Positions 16,710 through 25,815 are shown, numbered from the stretch's first letter. The stretch is 64,000 bases of DNA from Candidatus Nitrosymbiomonas proteolyticus (GCA_017347465.1 AP021858.1:2188472-2252471), one strand, 5' to 3'. Program-made: numbers and translations. The notes: a model not told the origin generated them from the sequence alone.

Positions 16710-17131
16710 AGGATGTACGCGGACTCGGCCTTCAGGATCGATGCCACATTCGCGAGTCCCGCGCCGAGATATTGGATGACGTCATCGAGGCTGAATAGTC
16801 CTCGAATGCGACCCGAGTCATCGACGACGGGGTAGCGGCGGAACGGGCGCTTGCGGACGAGTTCAAGCGCCTCGTGGAGGTCCAGTCGGTGGTTGAGAGT
16901 GACGACATCCGAAGTCATAATCTCCTCCACGCCGACCTTCTTGGCGTCGAGGCCCGGATTGACGAGCCTCAGAACGATGTCGCGGTCCGTGAGAATGCCC
17001 TCCGCCTTGCCTTCCTGGACGACCAGCACACAACCCACGTTCTTCGACTCCATGAGCTTGGCCGCCTCGGCGACGGGAGTCCCCAGGTCGACGGCGACGA
17101 CTTCAGGGTGCGAGAAACTTAGAATGGTCAT
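16703..17131 (-). CDS. Tandem CBS-domain protein
   Basis: 142 aa made of two CBS domains and nothing else. CBS1 (residues 1-65) shows GTPVAEAAKLMESKNVGCVL and GILTDRDIVLR. CBS2 (residues 70-140) shows VVTLNHRLDLHEALELVRKR and RYPVVDDSGRIRGLFSLDDV. Such Bateman modules bind adenosine nucleotides and act as energy sensors. The gene is the second of the hsp20-CBS-DUF2267 operon, with an ideal AAGGAGG six bases before the ATG. The likely role is to relay cellular energy state during stress; the partner protein is unknown. Confidence 0.92.
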   Translation of the reverse strand: MTILSFSHPEVVAVDLGTPVAEAAKLMESKNVGCVLVVQEGKAEGILTDRDIVLRLVNPGLDAKKVGVEEIMTSDVVTLNHRLDLHEALELVRKRPFRRYPVVDDSGRIRGLFSLDDVIQYLGAGLANVASILKAESAYILA

Positions 17132-17156
17132 CGCAAACCTCCTTGGAAGGATGGGG

Positions 17157-17190
17157 GAGGAAAGGGGTCGATGACGAGGCCCCTTTCCTC
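17157..17190 (-). promoter_or_regulatory. Strong intercistronic hairpin downstream of hsp20
   Basis: GAGGAAAGGGG (17157-17167) is perfectly complementary to CCCCTTTCCTC (17180-17190), an 11-pair stem with a 12-base loop in the hsp20-CBS gap. No T-tract follows on either strand, so it probably protects the hsp20 message or gives differential expression within the operon. Confidence 0.6.
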
Positions 17191-17200
17191 GGGAGACGGG

Positions 17201-17626
17201 TCAGTCGACGGTAACGGTGACTTTGTGAGGCGCGGCCTGGGCAACCTTCGGCGCTGTGACTTTCAGCACGCCGTTGGAAACCTCGGCGACGACCTTGTCC
17301 TCGGCCACGGCCGTCGTCAAGGCGTATCGCCTGTGAAACGAGCCATAGCAGCGTTCTCGTCGGATGTAGTCGTCAGCGCGTTCCTCGTTGGAGAACTCGC
17401 GCTTTCCTGAAAGGGTGAGCGTGTCTCCCAAGACTTCGACTTCGATATCCTTGGGGTCGATTCCGGGAACGTCGGCGTAGAAGATGAACGCCTCGTCGGT
17501 TTCCTTGACATCCACGTGCGGACGCCACCCGGTTCTTAGCTCGTCGAGGGGAGGAAGCAACTCGTCGATCAGCCTCGACCAGCGGTCGAAAGGCTGAATG
17601 TTGGATTGGGTTTGCAGTGTCGACAT
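17201..17626 (-). CDS. Hsp20/alpha-crystallin small heat-shock protein
   Basis: 141 aa. The alpha-crystallin domain spans residues about 40-135: VDVKETDEAFIFYADVPGID, LSGKREF, the conserved RRERCYGSFHRRYAL and the A-x-x-x-NGVL motif VVAEVSNGVLKVTAPK. The short C-terminal tail lacks a clear I-x-I/V anchoring motif, ending in HKVTVTVD, which might serve instead. It holds unfolding proteins in a refoldable state. It is the first gene of the three-gene stress operon, with AGGAGGT nine bases before the ATG. No CIRCE element is seen in the 255-base upstream region. Confidence 0.95.
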   Translation of the reverse strand: MSTLQTQSNIQPFDRWSRLIDELLPPLDELRTGWRPHVDVKETDEAFIFYADVPGIDPKDIEVEVLGDTLTLSGKREFSNEERADDYIRRERCYGSFHRRYALTTAVAEDKVVAEVSNGVLKVTAPKVAQAAPHKVTVTVD

Positions 17627-17881
17627 TCGCCTAACCTCCTATGGGGTTTGAGCGTCCCGAAAGCCGTGTGATCTCCGCTGTAGTGCCAGTTTGAGGTACT
17701 TCCGGGATCGCTACACCCAGCATATTCGCCGGGCCTTCGAGCTACTATGATAGACGTCATACAAACAGGATTCGGGTTCAGGGCACGATAGATCTGTCGC
17801 GGGAGGCGAGCTAGGGTCCCTGACCACGAAGATCGCAACCTCCGGAAAGGACATTTCGCCCCCGCGTCGAATTTTCCCCCC

Positions 17882-19111
17882 ATGACGCTAACGATCCTTG
17901 CCGTGCTCATGGCGATCGGGCAGACTCCCGAAGCCCCGTCCCAAGACCTCGACCTGCTTTCCCAAGCGATCGGCATTCACGCCAAGTACCCCCTTATCGA
18001 CGGGCACAACGACCTCCCCTGGCGCCTCCGGGCTCTCAATCAGAGAAACCCCATGGCGCTCGACATCAGCAAGAGGCTAGATGATGGGCAGACCGACATT
18101 CCGCGCCTGCGAGAAGGTGGACTGGGCGGGCAGTTTTGGTCGGTGTATGTGCCCGCTACGCTCACAGGGGATGAGGCCGTTCGAACCACGAAGGAGCAAA
18201 TCGGGATCGTCTACAAGCTGGCGAGGACGTATCCCGACGTGTTCGAAATCTGCACGACCGCCGAGCAAGTGGAGCGAACCTTCCAAAAGGGCCGGATCGC
18301 CTCGCTGATCGGGATGGAAGGGGGACACTCCATCAACGCCTCGCTCGACGTGCTCCGCGATATGTACTTTCTTGGGGCAAGATACATGACCCTCACGCAC
18401 TCCAAGAACACGCCTTGGGCGGACTCAGCGACCGACACCCCTCAGCACGGCGGCCTCACGGAGTTTGGAGTTGAAGTCGTGCGCGAGATGAACCGGTTGG
18501 GAATGCTCGTGGACCTTTCGCATGTGTCGGAAGAGACCATGAACGACGTGCTCGACGTGGCCGAGGCGCCGGTGATCTTCTCACACTCCAGCGCGCGGGC
18601 GATTTGCGGGCACGCGCGCAATGTCCCGGACGGCGTTCTGAAGAGGTTGAAGTCCAACGGCGGAGTCGTCATGGTCGTGATTCTCGATTCCTACGTCTCG
18701 GAAGAACTGCGGCTATGGCAAGAAGCACGGCAGGAGCACCGCAGGAGCCTGGACGTTCAAGCTGTCGGAGTCGAGGCCATCGAAGCTCAGATGCGGGAGT
18801 GGGAGCGTAAGAACCCGCAACCCAAGGCCACGCTCGCGCAGGTGGCAGATCATATCGACCACGTTCGCAAGGTCGCCGGCATCGACCACATCGGGATCGG
18901 CGGCGATTACGATGGGGGTGGCGGAGTCGAGGGTCTCGAGGACGTGTCGAAGTACCCAATGCTGACAGCCGAACTTCTGAGGAGAGGCTATTCCACTTCA
19001 GACATCGGCAAGATCCTCGGACTGAACGTTCTGAGGGCCATGCGCGGAGCTGAGAAGACCTCCCAGCGGCTCAGGCGCGAGGAAACCGCCATCGCTGCCG
19101 CTCGGCATTGA
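17882..19111 (+). CDS. Membrane dipeptidase (peptidase M19 family)
   Basis: 409 aa with a short signal peptide (MTLTILAVLMAIGQT). M19 enzymes are di-zinc dipeptidases that cleave dipeptides, including some with D-residues. Metal ligands and signature motifs are present: PLIDGHNDLPWRL (His-x-Asp), GMEGGHSI (bridging Glu), VDLSHVSEETM and IFSHSSARAICGHARNVPD (His ligands), and IGIGGDYDGGGGVEG (catalytic Asp region). Length and order match renal-dipeptidase relatives. The gene stands alone before the tRNA. The upstream 255 bases contain no clear promoter that I can identify. Confidence 0.95.
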   Translation: MTLTILAVLMAIGQTPEAPSQDLDLLSQAIGIHAKYPLIDGHNDLPWRLRALNQRNPMALDISKRLDDGQTDIPRLREGGLGGQFWSVYVPATLTGDEAVRTTKEQIGIVYKLARTYPDVFEICTTAEQVERTFQKGRIASLIGMEGGHSINASLDVLRDMYFLGARYMTLTHSKNTPWADSATDTPQHGGLTEFGVEVVREMNRLGMLVDLSHVSEETMNDVLDVAEAPVIFSHSSARAICGHARNVPDGVLKRLKSNGGVVMVVILDSYVSEELRLWQEARQEHRRSLDVQAVGVEAIEAQMREWERKNPQPKATLAQVADHIDHVRKVAGIDHIGIGGDYDGGGGVEGLEDVSKYPMLTAELLRRGYSTSDIGKILGLNVLRAMRGAEKTSQRLRREETAIAAARH

Positions 19112-19183
19112 GCGCTGGGGCGCGGGCGTTCTGGAGGAAGGATCGAGGTCCCGAAACCGGTGTGAGCGGCCGTCTGCAGAACG

Positions 19184-19189
19184 TATAAT
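19184..19189 (+). promoter_or_regulatory. -10 element of the tRNA-Leu gene
   Basis: A perfect TATAAT stands 17 bases before the mature tRNA 5' end, giving a short 5' leader. A good -35 match is not evident. Confidence 0.6.
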
Positions 19190-19206
19190 AGGGCTCGCAT
19201 CCACGT

Positions 19207-19291
19207 GCCTTCGTGGTGAAATTGGTAAACACGCACGGTTCAGGTCCGTGTGCCGCAAGGCTTGGGAGTTCGAGTCTCCCCGAAGGCACCA
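19207..19291 (+). tRNA. tRNA-Leu (anticodon CAG)
   Basis: 85 nt including an encoded CCA. Acceptor GCCTTCG (19207-19213) pairs with CGAAGGC (19281-19287), followed by discriminator A and CCA. The D-arm has the class II pattern TGGTGAAATTGGTAAACAC. The anticodon stem CACGG/CCGTG holds the loop TTCAGGT, so the anticodon is CAG and it reads CUG. A long variable arm (TGCCGCAAGGCT) and the T-arm GGGAGTTCGAGTCTCCC complete a normal leucine tRNA. There is no intron or integrase nearby. Confidence 0.97.
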
Positions 19292-19349
19292 TCGCTCTAT
19301 CGTGAGAATCGAGAGGAAGCCCGAACCCACAAGGCGAATCCTTCTGGCA

Positions 19350-20509
19350 TGGTTCGCCTCGCCCTCATCCTCTTAGGCAGTTCTCTTGCCGTCGCGCTAT
19401 ACGCGCAATCCGCCACTCCGCAAGACCTTTCTGGCAAGATCGACGCCCTCGTGACGAGCGTTATGTCGGAAGAGCGGATTCCCGGCGTTTCCGTGGCCGT
19501 TCTGAAGAACGACCGGATCATCCACAGCGCAGGATATGGTCTTGCCGACATCGAGAACAACGTTCCTGTGACTCCCCGCACGGTCTTTCGGCTTGCGTCA
19601 ATCAGTAAAGCGTTGACGGGAGTCTTGGCCGGGAGGCTCTTCGAAAGGGGCGTGCTCGATCTGGATAGGCCGATCCGGGAGTATGTCCAGGAATGGCCCG
19701 AAAAGCACCCCCCTCTCACTTGCCGGCAACTCCTGGGCCACCTTGGGGGCATTCGCCACTACAAGGGCGATGAGGTGAACAGCACGAAGTTCTATCCCGA
19801 CCTCAGCTCGTCGCTCGCCATCTTCAAAGACGACCCGCTGATCGCTGCTCCAGGCGAACGGTATTCCTACACAACCTATGGATTCACATTGTTGGGTCGC
19901 GCGCTCGAAGTCGCGGCAGGGAAGAGCTTCCGCGAGTTGATTCGAGAGGAAGTGCTCGCTCCCGCGGGAATGGCGAGCACCTATATCGACGAGGTGGCGA
20001 TGATTGTCCAAGGCAGAGCCCAAGGTTATCGCAGAAACCCGTTGGGGGGAATCTCTAACTCGGCCTTGGCCGACACGAGTTACAAGCTTCCAGGCGGAGG
20101 GCTTTGTGGCACGGCTGAGGACCTTGTTCGCCTCGCAAGCGCGCTTCTAAGCGGGCGCATACTGAAGCCCGAAACTCGCGAGCTCCTGTGGACGCCCCAA
20201 AGCACGTCCGACGGGAAGAAGACGAGTTATGGATTGGGCTGGGTGGTCGGTGAAGTCTCCAATCGAAGAGCCGTCATGCACTCCGGAGGGCAGCAGCGGG
20301 TCAGCACGTTCCTCCTGATCGTTCCCGAGGCCAGCCTTGCGGTCGCCGTAATGACGAACCTCGAAGGTGCTGGAGCGGGCCGCATTGCGCGTTCGATCGC
20401 CCCTGAACTGATGGAAAACTCAAGCGTCGTCACTGTCGGTCGAGGGAGCCTTTGCGTTCCCGCTGCTTTCGAGCACCATCAAAGCGGCCTCAACGCCCCT
20501 TGCCGCTGA
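19350..20509 (+). CDS. Serine hydrolase, class C beta-lactamase/penicillin-binding-like
   Basis: 386 aa from ATG 19350, which begins a signal peptide (RLALILLGSSLAVALYAQ); the open frame extends upstream through the tRNA but is not coding. The active-site Ser-x-x-Lys is FRLASISKALTG near residue 88. The Tyr motif is YSYTTYGFTLLG near 172, and the third motif is VMHSGGQQRVS near 310 (His-Ser-Gly-Gly in place of Lys-Thr-Gly, as in many esterase/peptidase members). Such proteins are periplasmic D-Ala peptidases, esterases or lactamases; resistance cannot be inferred. Its last 30 codons overlap the convergent MscS gene by 90 bases. Confidence 0.9.
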
Positions 20510-22126
20510 CCTCTCGACAACCTCTTTAGGCACAGGCGGCATCGGACGGTGCGAAGCCTCGTCATTTCGTAAGTAAACGGTTTGGCTGGGAAACGCGATC
20601 GAGACGCCAAGCGTAGCGGCAAGGCGGAAGATGTCGAGGAGAAGCCGGTGCCGATCGCTCAGTTCCGCGGGCCAATCGGGGGCCTCGAAGAAGACACAGA
20701 GCAGAATCTCGATGGCCGACCCTCCAAACTCGTTCGCGTACACCTGAAAATAGTCTTTTCGGGTGTTTGGGTGCCGTCGGATGAGCTCCCTAACGCCTTC
20801 GCAAAAGGCTTCGATTTGCTCGGGAGCCGTGCCGTATTCGACGCCAAGGGTCGTCTTCCAACGTCGAAAGTCCCTTGCGCCCATGTTGTCCACCGCAGAA
20901 TCGAGAAGCCTCGAGTTCGGGAGGGTCAAGACCGAGTTGTAGAAGGTGCGAATGCGCGTCGTGCGGAACCCCACCTCGATCACGTTGCCTTCATGATCTC
21001 CAATCTTGACCCAGTCGCCGACTTGGAACGGGCGGTCCATCAAGACGGCGAGAGAGCCAAACATGTTCTTGAGCAGGTCCTGGGCTGAGATCGCCAGAGC
21101 CAACCCGCCTATCCCCAAACCGGCGATCAGGCTCGTGATGTTCACTTGGAGGTTGTCGGCGATGAAGACGACCCCAAATGCAACGGTAATGACCTTGAGG
21201 GACTTCCGAATCAAGGGCACAAGCAGATCGTCGAAACGGGTGTCGGTCCGCTCGGCGCGTTGCTCCATTACGGCGCTCAGCACGTCCACGAGCCGGTAGG
21301 CCTGCCAGACGACCGCGCTCGTCGCGACCAACTTGATGGCGACCGCGACAACCGCCATGACATCCGGGGGAAGGCCCAGCGCCGTGACGGTCAGCATCCA
21401 CCAAAGCGCCATACCCAAAAGCCCGATGGGCCTCGTGCGATCCAAGATGAGTTTGGAGTCGACGGTGAGGGCGCTCCAGCGCAAGAACCGTTCGGCTACG
21501 GCCGCCCCGACCGCGCGCAGTAACCTGTCGATCAGGAGACCCAGCACCAGAATGACCAAGAGCCCGAGCCATTGCCAGGTCTCGATGAGAATGCCTTCGC
21601 CCTTCAGCGCGGGGGGCATCGACGCTCGAATCCATTGGGACAACGATGCGAGTTCCTCGGTCCCCGGAACCGTCGGGAATGAAACGGAACGCAAGTTCAG
21701 CATCTGCAACCGCGGAACCGCCGCGACCGTGCTCGCCGTAAACTTCCACTCCCCCGATGGGAACCGGTCCAGCGTAATATCGCCTGCCTCGTCCGTGAAG
21801 TAAACGAACGGCTCGCCCGCTGGCGCATCCGGAAGGGCTGAGTAGTCGATGGGACGAACCCTCTCCAACACGTCCTTGAGAGCGAGCGACGTCGTGTGGC
21901 CGTACTCGACCCGTGCCGACTCAGGAACGTTGCTTAGGTCGAGACACGATGCCGCGACATCGAGAGGCGAGAGATCGCTGGGTTTCGCGCTCTTGACGGC
22001 CTCGTAGAACGCCCGGAAGGTCCTTCGAGGGGTCGAAAGGTCGGGAGATTCGCCCGTTTGCGCCATCGAGAACGCTGCCGGAAGCAGGGTCAGGAGGGAG
22101 ATAACGGCACGAAAACAAGGACGCAT
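20420..22126 (-). CDS. MscS-family mechanosensitive ion channel
   Basis: 568 aa, larger than E. coli MscS (286 aa). Residues 1-22 form a signal peptide, followed by a roughly 150-residue extracytoplasmic domain and then several transmembrane helices (LLVILVLGLLIDRLL; LLGMALWWMLTVTALGL; VAVAIKLVATSAVVW; VITVAFGVVFIADNL). The pore helix is the Gly/Ala-rich GLGIGGLALAISAQDLLKNM, followed by the conserved beta-domain RPFQVGDWVKIGDHEGNVIE and TLPNSRLLDS. The C-terminal vestibule domain is complete. The channel releases solutes on hypo-osmotic shock. It overlaps the convergent hydrolase gene at its 3' end and has the ALDH gene upstream on the same strand, 29 bases away. Confidence 0.95.
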   Translation of the reverse strand: MRPCFRAVISLLTLLPAAFSMAQTGESPDLSTPRRTFRAFYEAVKSAKPSDLSPLDVAASCLDLSNVPESARVEYGHTTSLALKDVLERVRPIDYSALPDAPAGEPFVYFTDEAGDITLDRFPSGEWKFTASTVAAVPRLQMLNLRSVSFPTVPGTEELASLSQWIRASMPPALKGEGILIETWQWLGLLVILVLGLLIDRLLRAVGAAVAERFLRWSALTVDSKLILDRTRPIGLLGMALWWMLTVTALGLPPDVMAVVAVAIKLVATSAVVWQAYRLVDVLSAVMEQRAERTDTRFDDLLVPLIRKSLKVITVAFGVVFIADNLQVNITSLIAGLGIGGLALAISAQDLLKNMFGSLAVLMDRPFQVGDWVKIGDHEGNVIEVGFRTTRIRTFYNSVLTLPNSRLLDSAVDNMGARDFRRWKTTLGVEYGTAPEQIEAFCEGVRELIRRHPNTRKDYFQVYANEFGGSAIEILLCVFFEAPDWPAELSDRHRLLLDIFRLAATLGVSIAFPSQTVYLRNDEASHRPMPPVPKEVVERSAARGVEAALMVLESSGNAKAPSTDSDDA

Positions 22127-22155
22127 GGCTCTGTCTGTACCCTTAGGATACGGAT

Positions 22156-23583
22156 TCAGGAGCGCTGGAGCAAGACCTTGGGCTCGGTCATCGCTTCCAT
22201 CGCGTGCGCGACGCCTTCGCGGCCGAAACCGCTATCCTTGATCCCGCCATAGGGCATGCCGTCGAAACGAATCGTCGGCGCGCAATTCACGATCAAGCCC
22301 GCGACCTCCAGGTTGTCGTGGCAGGCGCGGACCACCTCTTCGCTTTGCGTAAAGAGAGAGGCGTGGATGCCGTACTTCGAGGAGTTGACCCTTGCGAGGG
22401 CCTCATCGAGCGAATCCACTCCGACGAGGGTCAGCACGGGACCAAACACCTCTTCGCAGCCGAGCTTAGATTCGGGGGGTGCGTTTTCGACTAAGGTGGG
22501 CGGGTACCACGTGCCGTTGCGAACGCCGCCTGCCAAAAGGTTCGCGCCGCCCTTGAGGGCCTCCTCGACCCAGGCTTCGACCCTCGCGGCCTCGCCCTCG
22601 GAGATCATCGGCCCGCAAACCGTGTCGCGGTCGAGCGGCGAGCCTATCTTGCAAGACAGCGTCGCCTCCGTTAGCCTCACCCTCAGCTGATCCAGCACGC
22701 CCGCGCTCGCGAGCACATGCTGAGCGGAAATGCACACCTGCCCCGCATACCCGTACGCGCTGGCTACGATCCTTTGGGTGGCCCATTCGATGTCGGCGTC
22801 CTCCCAGACGATCAACGACGCGTCGCCTCCCAACTCGAGCACCACCGGCTTCCTCGGGACGAGGGACTTCAGAAACCAACCGACCCGAGGCGAACCCGTG
22901 AAACTTAGCAGCTTCACCCCGTCATGTTGAGCCAGCCATTGCGCGTCGTCGTTCGAGAGGTTCATCGCATTGACGACGCCTGCGGGGCACCCGACATCGT
23001 GGATCAGTCGAACGAGTTCAAGCGAGGAAATGGGAGCAAGCGGGGAGGGCTTGAGAACGATCGTGTTGCCGGTGGCCAGCGCGGGCGCGAGCTTGTGCGC
23101 GGCGAGATTGTAAGGCCAGTTGTAAGGGACGAAAGCCAAGACCGGCCCCCTTGGCTCCCGTTGGACGGACCCGGCGAAGTCCTTGCCGCGAGGATCGTAG
23201 CTGAGATCGAGAGTCTTCGGGCGCTCGATCGATGCCAGTTGCGCCGCGAGTCGAAACGTGATTTCGAGCCGCGCGATCTCGCCCTCTGCCCACACGATGG
23301 GCTTTCCGATCTCGAAAACGAGAAGCTCCGCGAGCCTCTCCTTCCGATGGGCGATTTCGTCGGCGACTCGAGTTAGCAGGGAAGAGCGTTCCTCCGAGCT
23401 CGATCGCCGCCACACCTCAAAGGCCCTTAGGCTCGATTCGACGGCGTCTTCGACCAGCTCCCGGCCAGCTAGGAAGCTGCGGCCGATCCACTTGGGGTCC
23501 CAAGGCGACTGGACCTCGACAACTTCAGCGTTCGGGGGCTGAGCGATCTCTTCGCCGCCCACAAACGCTCCCCGCCACTCCAT
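22156..23583 (-). CDS. Aldehyde dehydrogenase family protein
   Basis: 475 aa, standard ALDH length. NAD(P)-binding and catalytic motifs are in place: PYNWPYNLAAHKLAPALATG; LSFTGSPRVGWFL; the general base Glu in VVLELGGDASLIV near residue 245; and the nucleophile Cys in YAGQVCISAQHV near 279. Next come EEVFGPVLTLVG and the C-terminal PYGGIKDSGFGREG. It resembles the branch that includes succinate-semialdehyde, lactaldehyde and non-phosphorylating glyceraldehyde-3-phosphate dehydrogenases. The substrate is not deducible. It lies 33 bases downstream of the retropepsin-PDZ gene on the same strand. Confidence 0.95.
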   Translation of the reverse strand: MEWRGAFVGGEEIAQPPNAEVVEVQSPWDPKWIGRSFLAGRELVEDAVESSLRAFEVWRRSSSEERSSLLTRVADEIAHRKERLAELLVFEIGKPIVWAEGEIARLEITFRLAAQLASIERPKTLDLSYDPRGKDFAGSVQREPRGPVLAFVPYNWPYNLAAHKLAPALATGNTIVLKPSPLAPISSLELVRLIHDVGCPAGVVNAMNLSNDDAQWLAQHDGVKLLSFTGSPRVGWFLKSLVPRKPVVLELGGDASLIVWEDADIEWATQRIVASAYGYAGQVCISAQHVLASAGVLDQLRVRLTEATLSCKIGSPLDRDTVCGPMISEGEAARVEAWVEEALKGGANLLAGGVRNGTWYPPTLVENAPPESKLGCEEVFGPVLTLVGVDSLDEALARVNSSKYGIHASLFTQSEEVVRACHDNLEVAGLIVNCAPTIRFDGMPYGGIKDSGFGREGVAHAMEAMTEPKVLLQRS

Positions 23584-23616
23584 GACCCATTGAACCTGAT
23601 CGCCCGACTCGAAGTC

Positions 23617-24789
23617 TCAGTAGCCGTTGACGAGGTAGGTGCGCTCGACCTCGAGCCGCATGAGGTTGCCGCCCCGTGACAATGCAAGCTTGACCTTCGA
23701 ACCCAACGGACCCTCCATCATCTTGGCGAGTCTTCGATAGCCGACATTGAGTTCGCTCACTTCATCGATTGAGAGCACGGCGTCCCCGACCTTGATGCCC
23801 GCCTTATCTGCCGGGCTCGCGGGCGCAACGCGATACACCCGGACCCGCCCCGCGCGAGGATCGAATCCCGCGGTGATCCCAATGTCCGCAACCGGATGGT
23901 TGCCCACCTCGCCCGTGAAGTTCTCCAGCCACACCCGACGCCTTTCGTAGTCGATGGTGATGTTGAAGTTCTTAAGGAACCCGAACCCGATCGTTCCATC
24001 GCCCTCGGCCGAACTTGAGGGAAGATCGATGATGCTCCAAACGCTCTCCGGTACCTTCACTCCAAAGATGGTGACGTTCTTCATCAGGATGTCCCAGCTA
24101 GGCACTTCTCCTGAGGCGACCATCGAAGACCTCATATACTTGGCTTCGGCGCCTGGTTTCCAGAGCCCGACCCTTTCGAGCACGTCCCGGTGCGTGGTGG
24201 CGAAGAAAGCGTTCCCCGTGTCGAGGGCGAGGATCATCCGCTCGCCGGCGTCCGTTTGAACGCTCATCTCCAGCGAGTTGTGGCCCGTGGGCAGCAGCCG
24301 GTTGAGGAAGGTCTTCGCGCCATCGGGGGTCCTCTTCGTCACGTCGAGGGAGTTTGGGTGGAAGATGAACTTCTGGCCTTGAAAGTTGATCTCGGTGATG
24401 TTGTGCTTGATGACCTCGAAACCCATAATGCCGTCAACGTGGGTGTTGTACGACATCGAGTAGTTCGCCGAAGGCGTCAGAACCGCTTCCATTCCCGTGG
24501 GGTCGATCGTTTGCGCCCCGATCTTGAGCGAGGTCACCTTGACCGTAGGGACTTCAAGCTCGCCAACAAAGTCCCGGAGCACCATCTTTCCGGTGGGCTT
24601 GCCGATGTTGATCGTGTCGTTGAGCACGACCGACCCGCCGAAGCCCGTGTCGAACATGAGCGACACCTTCTTGCCGTTCACCTCGGCGTCGACGACGATC
24701 GCATCCTCGCCGAGCCGGAAGGGGACCTCAACACGCCCGCCCGCTTGGGCGCCCGCAAGAAGCAGCGTCGCGATTAGAATGCCTGACAT
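23617..24789 (-). CDS. Exported retropepsin-like aspartyl protease with PDZ domain
   Basis: 390 aa. A short signal peptide (ILIATLLLAGAQAGG) precedes two tandem aspartyl-protease-like lobes, each with a Asp-Thr-Gly motif: SLMFDTGFGGSVV near residue 47 and ILALDTGNAFFATT near 188. Both lobes therefore keep a catalytic Asp, as in pepsin-type two-lobe enzymes built from retropepsin halves. The C-terminal 90 residues form a PDZ domain (RVYRVAPASPADKAGIKVGD, AVLSIDEV). It probably acts in the periplasm on partly exposed peptides. Similar proteins are common in planctomycetes and Acidobacteria. Proteolytic activity is an inference. Confidence 0.85.
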   Translation of the reverse strand: MSGILIATLLLAGAQAGGRVEVPFRLGEDAIVVDAEVNGKKVSLMFDTGFGGSVVLNDTINIGKPTGKMVLRDFVGELEVPTVKVTSLKIGAQTIDPTGMEAVLTPSANYSMSYNTHVDGIMGFEVIKHNITEINFQGQKFIFHPNSLDVTKRTPDGAKTFLNRLLPTGHNSLEMSVQTDAGERMILALDTGNAFFATTHRDVLERVGLWKPGAEAKYMRSSMVASGEVPSWDILMKNVTIFGVKVPESVWSIIDLPSSSAEGDGTIGFGFLKNFNITIDYERRRVWLENFTGEVGNHPVADIGITAGFDPRAGRVRVYRVAPASPADKAGIKVGDAVLSIDEVSELNVGYRRLAKMMEGPLGSKVKLALSRGGNLMRLEVERTYLVNGY

Positions 24790-24849
24790 TCCGCCGTCAT
24801 CACCTCATTCAGTCTTTACGTAAGAAGGACGCGCGGGCGTCGCAAGGCG

Positions 24850-25815
24850 TTAGCTCCGGCCCTTCCACATATAGATGAGGATCACCGGCCCATGGAAGCC
24901 ACAGCAACAACAGATCACGAACGGCAGCATCCAGAGCCAGGGTCCGCGTCGATCGGTAAGCTCAAGGATCATCCAAATGAGCGCGACCAAAGCGACGAGC
25001 ATCGAGATCATCGAGAGCGCCATTTGACCCGGCGTACTCCCCAAGAAGCCGCTTTGACTCTGAGCGAACGCTTCCATATCGTTCATCATCGCCGGGAAGT
25101 CGACCAAGATGGCCTTGCCCCAATTGATCGCCGCAATTGCTGTCCCGATTCCCCCGATGACGTAGCCCAGAGCCGACCAACTCGAGCCGAGGTTCTCGAC
25201 GAACGAAAGCGAATGGACGGTCGAAGACGACTCGTACCCCGGACGGTAGTAGGCGCCTTCCGGAGAGGTCCCATAGGGTGAAGTCCCGTGAGGCGACGAC
25301 TCGTAGGGCGAGGACCCCGTCGGCGGCTGCGCAGAAGGAGCAGGCCTCTGAGGCTCGCCGAAGGGCGGTCCGCTCGAAGAAGGCGCCTGGCCGCCTCCGG
25401 GCGAATAGGGAGAAGGGCCTTCGATGGCGGTGCTGATCGGCTTTTCGGGAGCCCGTTCCGCTTCGATCCGCGAAAGCAGGTCGCGCGCGCCCGCATGACG
25501 GGGATCGATTCGCACTGCCTCACGCGCCATCTCCTCCGCTCCGACCTTGTTACCGGTCGAAAAGTAGTGGACGCCAAGGTTGAAGTACGCCTTTGCGTTG
25601 TACGGAGAAAGCATGATCGCTTGGCGAAACGCCTCGACCGCGGCGTCCGCTTCTGCAGTTTGCGAAAGCGCGACCCCCTTGATCACGTAGGCGTCGCTGG
25701 AGTTTGGCTCCAACGCGATGGCTTGCTCGATGAACTCGAGCGCTCCCTTGAAGTCAGAATTCTGGATCGACTGTGTCGCTTGATCGATAAAGGACTGGGC
25801 TTGCTCAGACGCCAC
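24850..25815 (-). CDS. TPR-repeat protein with C-terminal membrane helices
   Basis: 321 aa from GTG 25815, chosen because GGGAGGA lies five bases upstream; the frame is open a few codons further. Residues 1-105 hold three TPR units (SFIDQATQSIQNSDFKGALE; AIALEPNSSDAYVIKGVALS; AFRQAIMLSPYNAKAYFNLG), a protein-interaction scaffold. A low-complexity linker rich in Pro, Ser, Tyr and Gly follows (PYESSPHGTSPYGTSPEGAY). The C-terminus has two or three hydrophobic helices (LGYVIGGIGTAIAAINWG; LSMISMLVALVALIWMIL; LPFVICCCCGF) with a run of four cysteines. I do not recognise a family for the C-terminal part. It is divergent from carA. Confidence 0.65.
   Translation of the reverse strand: MASEQAQSFIDQATQSIQNSDFKGALEFIEQAIALEPNSSDAYVIKGVALSQTAEADAAVEAFRQAIMLSPYNAKAYFNLGVHYFSTGNKVGAEEMAREAVRIDPRHAGARDLLSRIEAERAPEKPISTAIEGPSPYSPGGGQAPSSSGPPFGEPQRPAPSAQPPTGSSPYESSPHGTSPYGTSPEGAYYRPGYESSSTVHSLSFVENLGSSWSALGYVIGGIGTAIAAINWGKAILVDFPAMMNDMEAFAQSQSGFLGSTPGQMALSMISMLVALVALIWMILELTDRRGPWLWMLPFVICCCCGFHGPVILIYMWKGRS

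Noticed and set aside
17627-17881. CIRCE or other heat-shock operator upstream of hsp20
   Set aside because: No TTAGCACTC-N9-GAGTGCTAA-like repeat is present; no convincing promoter can be named in this gap.
19207-19291. Integration (att) site at tRNA-Leu
   Set aside because: No integrase, no duplicated tRNA 3' end and no foreign-looking genes follow.
19350-20509. Antibiotic-resistance beta-lactamase
   Set aside because: The third motif is His-Ser-Gly-Gly rather than Lys-Thr-Gly, and this fold covers many peptidases and esterases; resistance cannot be inferred.
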